Below are positions 1 through 4,987 of a stretch of DNA of 5,968 nucleotides, in pieces. Each line of letters begins with the position of its first letter. Position 1 is the first letter of the stretch. Source of the stretch: Lachnospiraceae bacterium. Lineage in GTDB: Bacteria > Bacillota_A > Clostridia > Lachnospirales > Lachnospiraceae. A model generated the notes under the pieces. The model did not search any database, was not told where the DNA came from, and saw only the letters and a program-made list of their open reading frames with translations. The stretch spans positions 1 through 5,968 of the forward strand of contig JAGADM010000019.1 in the NCBI GenBank assembly GCA_017613595.1, given 5' to 3'. Made by a program: the position numbers and the translations under genes.

Positions 1-33
1 GAAAGTCCTTTGTTTCGTATAGGGAGCCTTTAT

Positions 34-106
34 TCCTCCTTAGCTCAGTCGGTAGAGCATGCGGCTGTTAACCGCAGTGTCGTTGGTTCGAGTCCAACAG
101 GGGGAG
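34..106 (+). tRNA. tRNA-Asn (anticodon GTT)
   Basis: A full cloverleaf can be drawn. The acceptor stem is 34-40 (TCCTCCT) with 99-105 (AGGGGGA), including one G-U pair. The D arm is GCTC (43-46) with GAGC (55-58). The anticodon stem is TGCGG/CCGCA around the loop CTGTTAA (65-71), with anticodon GTT at 67-69. The T arm is GTTGG/CCAAC around TTCGAGT. G106 is the discriminator base. No CCA is encoded, so the 3' end must be trimmed and CCA added by nucleotidyltransferase. Only 33 nt lie upstream, with no convincing promoter (a TATAG at about 19-23 is too weak to call), so the start of the transcript is probably outside the window. The tRNA is followed after 5 nt by the first structured RNA element and there is no terminator until 351, so it is probably the 5' part of a tRNA/ncRNA precursor. 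Confidence 0.97.
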
Positions 107-111
107 TACAT

Positions 112-202
112 GTCATGAGGTGGCAGTTGCGAAGCAACTGACGGAGTCCTGATGACCATTGTCATAAGGAGGGGCCCGCGGAGCGGGAAGATGCCTTATG
201 AC
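112..202 (+). ncRNA. Structured RNA element, copy 1 of 2 (family not recognised)
   Basis: A 91-nt non-coding element starts 5 nt after the tRNA. Four arm segments are visible: A 112-120 (GTCATGAGG), A' 148-156 (CCTGATGAC), B 161-169 (GTCATAAGG) and B' 194-202 (CCTTATGAC). A pairs with A' (one G-G mismatch) around an inner 7-bp hairpin 124-130/134-140 with loop GAA. B pairs perfectly with B' over 9 bp around an inner 5-bp hairpin 175-179/183-187 with loop GGA. The internal loops are TGG/ACGGAGT in the first hairpin and AGGGG/AAGATG in the second. Because the arms are related, A:B' (9 pairs with one G-U) plus A':B (8 of 9) gives an alternative four-way junction. Copy 2 is 87/91 identical, with changes only where pairing survives or in loops and junctions. 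I cannot match it to a known riboswitch, ribozyme or sRNA. Position between a tRNA and a terminator indicates cotranscription with the tRNA. Confidence 0.75.
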
Positions 203-206
203 CTAC

Positions 207-246
207 GCGCCGCACATCGGCGAAGCCGATTCTTCATGTGCGGTGC
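207..246 (+). ncRNA. Linker hairpin between the two RNA elements
   Basis: An 11-bp stem pairs 207-217 (GCGCCGCACAT) with 236-246 (ATGTGCGGTGC), with one G-U pair. Inside it CGGC (218-221) pairs with GCCG (225-228) around a GAA triloop, leaving a one-sided bulge ATTCTTC at 229-235. No T-run follows, so it is not an intrinsic terminator. It occupies the position after copy 1 that the true terminator (351-381) occupies after copy 2. It is probably a stable part of the same transcript. Its role is unknown. Confidence 0.6.
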
Positions 247-254
247 TCCTACAA

Positions 255-345
255 GTCATGAGGTGGCAGTTGCGCAGCAACTGACGGAGTCCTGATGACC
301 ATTGTTATAAGGAGGGGCCCGCGAAGCGGGAAGATTCCTTATGAC
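255..345 (+). ncRNA. Structured RNA element, copy 2 of 2 (family not recognised)
   Basis: This is the second copy of the 91-nt element, offset by exactly 143 nt from copy 1 and of equal length. Arms A 255-263, A' 291-299, B 304-312 and B' 337-345 are as in copy 1. The inner hairpins are 267-273/277-283 with loop GCA and 318-322/326-330 with loop GAA. The four differences from copy 1 are: loop GAA to GCA (275); C to T in arm B (306), which turns a C-G pair into U-G; loop GGA to GAA (324); and junction G to T (336). This pattern is what selection on RNA structure would give. The flanks are also similar: TAC lies shortly before each copy and CTACGC directly follows each. An intrinsic terminator starts 6 nt downstream. 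Confidence 0.75.
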
Positions 346-350
346 CTACG

Positions 351-381
351 CACAACGCTTTTGCGTTGTGTATTTTTTTTT
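351..381 (+). terminator. Intrinsic terminator of the tRNA-Asn/ncRNA transcript
   Basis: A perfect 8-bp stem CACAACGC (351-358)/GCGTTGTG (363-370) has a TTTT loop and is followed by TA and a run of nine T (373-381). This is a textbook rho-independent terminator and defines the 3' end of the + strand RNA locus just after copy 2. Confidence 0.92.
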
Positions 382-385
382 GTGT

Positions 386-481
386 AAAACAAAAACAGGG
401 ACGGTAATCTGATATGTACCATCCTTACTGGTTGCCCGGTAAAGAAGGTACATATCAATCTACTGTTCCTGTTTGTTTTTT
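386..481. terminator. Long three-segment hairpin, probable bidirectional terminator
   Basis: Three stacked stems are separated by internal loops. The outer stem pairs 393-406 with 461-474 (14 bp including two G-U), extended by A-rich 386-389 against T-rich 478-481. A symmetrical ATC/ATC internal loop follows (407-409 and 458-460). The middle stem TGATATGTACC (410-420)/GGTACATATCA (447-457) is a perfect 11 bp. The apical stem TTACTGG (425-431)/CCGGTAA (436-442) has a TTGC loop. The right flank is T-rich on the + strand (476-481). The A-rich left arm gives a TTTTTGTTTT tail on the - strand. It lies between the end of the RNA locus and the end of the convergent acyltransferase gene, as expected for a terminator serving both directions. 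A small mobile palindromic element is a less likely alternative. Confidence 0.75.
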
Positions 482-501
482 CTCCGGATATGTTTTTTTA
501 A

Positions 502-1635
502 TCATCCATTTTCCGTCTTCTTTTTCTTAGGCTTCACAAGTCCGACCAGTTTGTTCAACAGCAGTTGGAACAGTATCGGAAAAGCCAATCCCGCGACGAC
601 GTAAACCATTGTTGTATAACTGAGACCCTTCGGCACGTAGTACCAGAAAATGTCGGTCTTATAGCTCTGCCAATTGAAGTCGGCGAAGCCGGCATAGCAT
701 TTGCTCATCAGGGCGAAAACGGTCTTCATAATCATGAAGCCGACGAACTGGTTCATCATGATAGAATAGGTGTTGTCTGCGATTGCATTGACCCATCGGC
801 TGCGTCCGACAACCGGTTCCAGAATCGTTACGATTCTGAACCAAAGCGCAATAAAGAGATATCCGGTGAGTATCGGTACAAGCGGTCCTTCCGTGAAATC
901 GTGGCACCACGAAGGCGTGTAGGACGGCATTTTCCCGAGATGATAAACCAGCGCCAGTTTGAGGGCAAATACGACGGCGAAATACCAAAACGAAGGTATG
1001 CGGCAATCCACCTTCTCAAGTTTATTCCGGTAAAGAATACCAAGCGCATAGAACGGTATAAAGTAGAGCATCCGGACCAATGCAAGCCACCAGTCATTGA
1101 TGTAACCCCAGCAGGCGAGCTGATTCCCGGTGATTCCGAGTGCAATGGATATGACGAAGAATCCCCATTCGGAGAAATCCTTGCGGATCCATTTCAGAAC
1201 CTTCCGCATTAGAACGTTAAAGACTTCAACCATAAACAGCGGTGCGATGAACCAACCGCCCATATTGTATATGAACTGGTGACCATGGTTGAGCGGAGCA
1301 ATGACGATGTTCTCGAAGGTGAAATCACCGCCCATCTGAAATCCCTTCAGGTGTGATGCCTGCACAAGCAGTGCGTAGGCGACGGTGTACAGGTAGAGGG
1401 GAATGATCAGCGTACGGATTTTTTTGAAGATGTATTTGAAAACGGTGTCTTCGTTGGAACTCTTATAGAAGTAGCCGGAAGCGAAGATGAACAGAGCAAG
1501 ATGCGCTCCGCCGTAGGGAAACCAGTCGCTTAGGATGGAGATAACTCCTCCCGGAATGTGTCCGCATACAATCATGATCATGCCGATCGCATACAGCAGC
1601 TTGAATCGATAATCGATGTTTTTCCCTTCCTGCAT
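502..1635 (-). CDS. Acyltransferase 3 family membrane protein
   Basis: Integral membrane O-acyltransferase of 377 aa. Relatives transfer acetyl or other acyl groups to sugars of surface polysaccharides. Seen in the sequence: first membrane segment (about residues 11-25) ending in VCGH, where His26 matches the conserved catalytic His of the family; LFIFASGYFY at 48-57; KKIRTLIIPLY at 71-81; about ten hydrophobic segments spread over the length; a late NTYSIMMNQ motif (288-296); and a Lys-rich cytoplasmic tail (368-374). Length is normal for the family. The ATG at 1633-1635 is chosen because an AAGAGG Shine-Dalgarno lies 8 nt upstream. A TTG 33 nt earlier (1666-1668) sits almost at the predicted transcription start and is unlikely. 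The gene is transcribed alone, convergent with the RNA locus and divergent from the pnuC operon. It resembles fucose 4-O-acetylase-like proteins in general pattern, but the acceptor cannot be inferred. Confidence 0.88.
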   Translation of the reverse strand: MQEGKNIDYRFKLLYAIGMIMIVCGHIPGGVISILSDWFPYGGAHLALFIFASGYFYKSSNEDTVFKYIFKKIRTLIIPLYLYTVAYALLVQASHLKGFQMGGDFTFENIVIAPLNHGHQFIYNMGGWFIAPLFMVEVFNVLMRKVLKWIRKDFSEWGFFVISIALGITGNQLACWGYINDWWLALVRMLYFIPFYALGILYRNKLEKVDCRIPSFWYFAVVFALKLALVYHLGKMPSYTPSWCHDFTEGPLVPILTGYLFIALWFRIVTILEPVVGRSRWVNAIADNTYSIMMNQFVGFMIMKTVFALMSKCYAGFADFNWQSYKTDIFWYYVPKGLSYTTMVYVVAGLAFPILFQLLLNKLVGLVKPKKKKTENG

Positions 1636-1676
1636 CGGATGTACCTCTTTTACTCTTATTTCAAACAATCATATTC

Positions 1677-1705
1677 ATTGTAAAAGGCACCGGAACATCT
1701 GTCAA
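1677..1705 (-). promoter_or_regulatory. Sigma-A promoter of the acyltransferase gene
   Basis: Read on the - strand, a consensus -35 TTGACA (1700-1705) is followed by a 17-nt spacer and a -10 TACAAT (1677-1682). The predicted start is near 1670, giving a leader of about 35 nt before the ATG at 1635. This supports the ATG rather than the upstream TTG. Confidence 0.85.
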
Positions 1706-1763
1706 CAGAATCTGAATCAAACCCGTAACGAAACAGGCGGTTTATGAAATGGAAAAAAGTCTA

Positions 1764-1792
1764 TTGACATCATATTATCAAAGTGATAATAT
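1764..1792 (+). promoter_or_regulatory. Sigma-A promoter of the pnuC-nadR operon
   Basis: A consensus -35 TTGACA (1764-1769), a 17-nt spacer and a -10 TAATAT (1787-1792) are present. The start should be near 1799, about 30 nt before the ATG at 1831. The -10 box and most of the spacer lie inside a palindrome, which suggests repression. A reading frame can be extended upstream to a GTG at 1783, but that codon is within the promoter and cannot be the start. Confidence 0.87.
1772..1792. promoter_or_regulatory. Perfect palindrome over the -10 box, probable operator
   Basis: The half-sites ATATTATCA (1772-1780) and TGATAATAT (1784-1792) are exact reverse complements separated by AAG. The palindrome covers the spacer from its third base and all of the -10 hexamer, the classical position for a repressor that blocks RNA polymerase. 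The half-site order differs from a Fur box, and it lacks the GTGTC-like core I recall for NiaR. I cannot name the regulator. A NAD-responsive repressor is plausible from the downstream genes, but that is inference. Confidence 0.72.
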
Positions 1793-1830
1793 CAAATCAG
1801 AAAAAAGATAAAGAAGAGAAGGGAGTACAT

Positions 1831-2094
1831 ATGGATAAGAATCAACTACTGAAGCTTATAGCCTTGATTTTTGAGCGGAACCAATCTCACTCATTGGTTT
1901 TACGCCAGCTTATGGATATACTGAAGGAACAGAATGCCCCGCAGGAATACATTGACCTCGTGCAATACAGTGTTGACGGGTTCAATTACATTAAGGACAA
2001 GGTGAAAGAGAACGGGTTCGTGACGGAAACGGACATCCGTGAGGGGGAACGGAAATACCGTAAAGCCCGCGAAGAGAGCGCTGGCCGGTGCTAG
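1831..2094 (+). CDS. 87-aa protein of unknown function, first gene of the operon
   Basis: I do not recognise this protein. It is 87 aa, charged and predicted mostly helical: helix about 3-16 (NQLLKLIALIFERN), helix about 20-34 (HSLVLRQLMDILKEQ), helix about 37-60, then a basic/acidic C-terminal helix (66-82) ending in SAGRC with a terminal Cys. There is no signal peptide, membrane segment or clear helix-turn-helix. The start is the ATG at 1831, with GAAGGGAG 5-6 nt upstream. It is the first gene after the operator-containing promoter, and the next gene's Shine-Dalgarno follows within about 20 nt of its stop. Short length and lead position could fit a small regulator or an adaptor for the next proteins. 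There is no core-like Gly/Ser/Cys-rich segment, so a RiPP precursor for the nearby radical SAM enzyme is unlikely. Confidence 0.8.
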   Translation: MDKNQLLKLIALIFERNQSHSLVLRQLMDILKEQNAPQEYIDLVQYSVDGFNYIKDKVKENGFVTETDIREGERKYRKAREESAGRC

Positions 2095-2126
2095 CGGAAT
2101 CAAGCTTTTTCGAGGAGGAGAGGAAT

Positions 2127-3164
2127 ATGGCGGAATACTATGATGACAAATACCTTGTTCTTGACGGGGTACTTCTCAGCTATAAAAGCGAAGAGGAATA
2201 TGTAACAGTGCCTGAGAGTATCGGGGGGATGCGGATCCATACAATCGGTCAGGGCGCATTTGCCTTCCATCCGCTTAAGGGAGTGATCATCTCGGAAGGA
2301 ATCGAGCGGATTAACAGTAACGCTTTCGCCCATTGCCACAATATGAAGTATGCGACCGTCTTCCCTTCCGTTAAAACGATTGAGGAAGGTGCTTTTGATC
2401 ATCATCATTGGCTCGAGAAAATATACCAGGTTCTTGTCTACACCGATTCGGAGTATAAGACGCTCAGACACTCCTGTGTGTGCGACGGCGGGAGCCGGTA
2501 TCTGGCGCTTCAGATTCCGGATATCGGGGATAATGTCTATCTTTCCGATAACGTATTCCCCAGGCAGGGAAAGACACACCGCCTTCCGTACGGAATAAGA
2601 AGGCTGTTTGTGGCCGAAAAAGATACCTGGGGCTTCCCGTTATCGTTTGATTTTAAATTCGGCGAGATCCCGGGACTTCGGAATATCTTCTGGCCCGCGT
2701 CATCTAAGCCGATGGATGAAAAGGAAGCTCTTGAAAACGTCGAAGAGGAAGGATTTCCCTGGCCGGACAGCACGATGGAGCAGATGAGCGCGGAACTTGA
2801 CGGAAAGAGAAGATGGAATGACGGGAGGAAGGAGGTCGACAGGAGCGTTGTATTTCTCTTTGACGACCGGAATACCAAAACGGTGAACGGACTACATTAC
2901 GTTCTTGGAGAATACAGCATCGGATATCATTTCTGGCAATCGCTCCAGAAGGTTACCAGACCTGCGAAGAAGGATCTGCTTCAAACGTTGTGTGTGGCAT
3001 TTTCCGATGCAATGGCGGACCTTGCCGGCGAAGGCAAATACGAATACAAACGCTGTGTCCTCGGTGCGTCACAGGCCATGTACAAAGACAGAGCGAAGAT
3101 GGATTACATCAGCTTTTCGACCGGAATTTATAAAAAAGGGGAAACGTTCTACACAGGGCAATAA
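2127..3164 (+). CDS. Protein with BspA-like leucine-rich repeats and a C-terminal domain of unknown function
   Basis: 345 aa with no signal peptide or membrane segment, so probably cytoplasmic. Residues about 24-100 carry BspA/LRR_5-type repeats: a VPESIGG-type opener, then three GAF/NAF-centred repeats (IGQGAF 40-45, INSNAF 62-67, IEEGAF 85-90), each continuing with a LKGVIISEGIER-like strand. Such repeats usually form a solenoid for protein binding. The region from about 101 to 345 is not recognised. It has a Trp/Phe/Pro-rich middle (FPWPDSTMEQM, 210-220), a VVFLFDD strand (241-247), and a helical segment 270-325 containing KKDLLQTLCVAFSDAMADLA. The start is the ATG at 2127 behind AGGAGGAGAGG. 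An upstream in-frame GTG (2088) overlaps the previous gene and lacks a better site. The stop is 1 nt before the radical SAM start, so the two are almost certainly translationally coupled and may act together. Confidence 0.85.
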   Translation: MAEYYDDKYLVLDGVLLSYKSEEEYVTVPESIGGMRIHTIGQGAFAFHPLKGVIISEGIERINSNAFAHCHNMKYATVFPSVKTIEEGAFDHHHWLEKIYQVLVYTDSEYKTLRHSCVCDGGSRYLALQIPDIGDNVYLSDNVFPRQGKTHRLPYGIRRLFVAEKDTWGFPLSFDFKFGEIPGLRNIFWPASSKPMDEKEALENVEEEGFPWPDSTMEQMSAELDGKRRWNDGRKEVDRSVVFLFDDRNTKTVNGLHYVLGEYSIGYHFWQSLQKVTRPAKKDLLQTLCVAFSDAMADLAGEGKYEYKRCVLGASQAMYKDRAKMDYISFSTGIYKKGETFYTGQ

Positions 3165-3165
3165 T

Positions 3166-4113
3166 ATGACTGACAACGCATGTGAATTCTGCGAAAACAG
3201 AACGAAAGTAATCGACATTCTCGGGAAGCCGGTCCGCGTGAAGAACTATATCTGCTCGCCGGACGGAATCCACTACCGGCCGAAGCCGGAAAATGTGCAG
3301 CTTCAGCTTTCGGTGTGTCCCGTGTCATACTGTCCGGCAAACTGCCGGTTCTGCTGCGCCAAAGGAACGAAGACCGAGCGGCGGATTGACACAAAGCGGT
3401 TTGCCGAGGTTATGTGCAGACTGAAGGAAGGAGACCATGTCCGCGGCGTGAAGATTACGGGAGGAGAGCCGTTCACGGATGTGGGGCTTCTGAACGAGGT
3501 TATCAGTATTCTTTTTGAAATCTTCGGATATGATCTCGAACTCGCGGTTTCGACCAATGCAATCGGCCTGAAGAGGGTGTTTGAGATCAAGGACCTTGTG
3601 CATCTCGAATCGATTCACATAAGCCGGCATCATTACGACGACGCGGTTAACCGGAAACTGTTCGGAAACGAGGATATCCCCGGAACCGACGAACTGAAGG
3701 AGATTGTGAACGCTGTTTCCTATAAGGATCTGTGGGTGTTTAACACTATGTTTCTGAAGGACGCAATCAATTCGCCTGAGGAGGCACACCGGTTTCTTGA
3801 ATACGCGATCAAGGTCGGGGTTCCGAAGGTCGGGTTCATGGTCTGCTCGCCCGCGACACCGTACGCGGCGGAACAAACGATCCCGTACGAGTCGGTAATC
3901 CGGAAGGGCGACCCTTCACTGCTCTTTACGAGAAGTTTTTACGATTATGAGTTCTGCCATTGCAGCGACGGCGTATTTGTCTCGGAAAATGGCGAAATTA
4001 TTCAATTCTACGGTCGTAGTACAAAGATGTGCGATTACGGCTATTCACGCGGACTTGTATATGATTCGGACAATCATCTGCGTGACGGGTTCGGCGGGGA
4101 AATCATCGTGTAA
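3166..4113 (+). CDS. MoaA-like radical SAM protein
   Basis: 315 aa. The radical SAM motif CX3CX2C is C56-PAN-C60-RF-C63 and should bind the [4Fe-4S] cluster that cleaves S-adenosylmethionine. The glycine motif ITGGEP (97-102) and a VSTNAIGL strand (128-135) are typical of the partial TIM barrel of the MoaA/SPASM superfamily. Extra cysteines are at C6 and C9 (CEFC), C30, C51, C64, and at C264, C266 and C289 in the C-terminal part, where related enzymes often hold auxiliary clusters. No complete SPASM motif is visible. The start is the ATG at 3166, 1 nt after the previous stop, with only a weak AGGG upstream, so translation probably depends on coupling. The open frame continues upstream inside the LRR gene, but that part is an out-of-frame shadow. 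The substrate is unknown. Location in front of pnuC-nadR hints at a link with NAD or its precursors, without proof. Confidence 0.9.
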   Translation: MTDNACEFCENRTKVIDILGKPVRVKNYICSPDGIHYRPKPENVQLQLSVCPVSYCPANCRFCCAKGTKTERRIDTKRFAEVMCRLKEGDHVRGVKITGGEPFTDVGLLNEVISILFEIFGYDLELAVSTNAIGLKRVFEIKDLVHLESIHISRHHYDDAVNRKLFGNEDIPGTDELKEIVNAVSYKDLWVFNTMFLKDAINSPEEAHRFLEYAIKVGVPKVGFMVCSPATPYAAEQTIPYESVIRKGDPSLLFTRSFYDYEFCHCSDGVFVSENGEIIQFYGRSTKMCDYGYSRGLVYDSDNHLRDGFGGEIIV

Positions 4114-4177
4114 GAAACGGTGAAATCAGGAGAAAGTATTGGGGATAGAGACGGTTTGGGGAGAAAGGAATCATCGT

Positions 4178-4963
4178 ATGGACAAACTCAGAAGATTTAT
4201 CAAAAGCGAACTGACAGGCTGGAAACCGTGGGAAATCGGCTGGCTGCTTTTTGCAACCGCTGTAATCCTCGGGCTTTCCATCTACTGGGGAGAGAACGCA
4301 ATCGGGCTGATCATGGCACTCACCGGTGTGTGGTGCGTAATTCTGACCGGCAAAGGAAAGCGCTCTTCGTTTCTGTTCGGCATTGTGAACGCGGCACTGT
4401 ACGCGTACGTCGCATTTGGCGCAAAGTATTACGGCGAAGTCATGCTGAATGCGGGATACTATCTGCCGATGGGCGTGGTCGGATGGTTCGCTTGGAAGAA
4501 GCATATGGACGACAGCACCGGCGAAGTGGTGAAGAAGCGTCTTCAACTGAAGAAGGGGATTCTGATCTATGCGGCGACCGGACTGGCAATCGTGCTGTAC
4601 GGCATGGTGCTTGCGGCACTCGGCGGGAGCCTTCCGTATGTGGACAGCATGAGTACGGTTGTGTCGGTTGTGGCGCAGATTCTTTCCATATGGCGGCTGA
4701 TGGAGCAGTGGGTGCTCTGGATTGTTGTAGACATCGTTACCGTCCTCATGTGGGCAAAGGATTTCGCGGAGGGCGGAGAGACGATTGCGACGCTCGCGAT
4801 GTGGAGTATATACCTCATCAATGCGGTGATCATGTTTGTCAGATGGTACCTCGAGGCCAGCCGGAATGAAAAGAATGCCGCTTCGGAGCAGGCTGACGGT
4901 GCTGAGAAAACGGACAAAGCTGCGGACGCAGAACAGACTGCTGACACGGAACAGTATGCGTGA
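4178..4963 (+). CDS. pnuC: Nicotinamide riboside transporter, PnuC family
   Basis: A 261-aa polytopic membrane protein of the PnuC family, which mediates facilitated uptake of nicotinamide riboside that is then trapped by phosphorylation. Seven to eight hydrophobic segments are visible: about 18-37, 41-58, 62-82, 88-107, 127-148, 155-172, 175-193 and 203-225. Family-typical stretches include NAGYYLPMGVVGWFAW (91-106), DSMSTVVSVVAQIL (156-169) and EQWVLWIVVDIVTVLMW (176-192). The start is the ATG at 4178, with AAAGGA about 8 nt upstream and an N-terminus (MDKLRRFIKSELTGWKPWE) in the style of clostridial PnuC. A TTG at 4139 with its own AGGAG would add 13 residues and cannot be fully excluded. 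The C-terminus has a polar Ala/Glu/Asp tail (about 228-261). A thiamine-transporting relative (PnuT) is possible by family, but the nadR neighbour 24 nt downstream favours nicotinamide riboside. Confidence 0.93.
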   Translation: MDKLRRFIKSELTGWKPWEIGWLLFATAVILGLSIYWGENAIGLIMALTGVWCVILTGKGKRSSFLFGIVNAALYAYVAFGAKYYGEVMLNAGYYLPMGVVGWFAWKKHMDDSTGEVVKKRLQLKKGILIYAATGLAIVLYGMVLAALGGSLPYVDSMSTVVSVVAQILSIWRLMEQWVLWIVVDIVTVLMWAKDFAEGGETIATLAMWSIYLINAVIMFVRWYLEASRNEKNAASEQADGAEKTDKAADAEQTADTEQYA

Positions 4964-4987
4964 CGGAATGTCGGAACGGAGGAGAAT

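Noticed and set aside
115..141. Eight-codon frame MRWQLRSN at the start of both copies (115-141 and 258-284)
   Set aside because: In copy 1 the only Shine-Dalgarno-like upstream sequence is the tRNA 3' acceptor strand, and copy 2 has none. The frame spans the first hairpin, and its conservation follows from the pairing of the stem.
148..193. CTGATGA resembling the hammerhead ribozyme core
   Set aside because: The second core strand GAAA is missing in the required position, only two pairs could form stem II, and no stem III or cleavage-site arrangement can be drawn. The motif is explained as arm A' of the element.
112..345. CRISPR array
   Set aside because: There are only two repeats, each 91 nt and strongly self-complementary, with a structured spacer and no cas genes.
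112..345. Tandem riboswitch (glycine or guanidine type)
   Set aside because: The core motifs of these families are absent, and a terminator rather than a gene follows on the same strand. The next gene downstream is on the opposite strand.
565..1212. 215-codon + strand frame inside the acyltransferase gene
   Set aside because: It is antisense to a well-supported membrane protein, has no ribosome binding site and no recognisable motifs.
1783..1830. GTG start at 1783 giving a 103-aa first protein
   Set aside because: The codon lies inside the promoter spacer, upstream of the predicted transcription start. The ATG at 1831 has a good Shine-Dalgarno.
2905..3165. Upstream extension of the radical SAM frame by 87 codons
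   Set aside because: It overlaps the LRR gene in another frame, has no start with a binding site, and the ATG at 3166 sits 1 nt after the LRR stop as expected for coupled genes.
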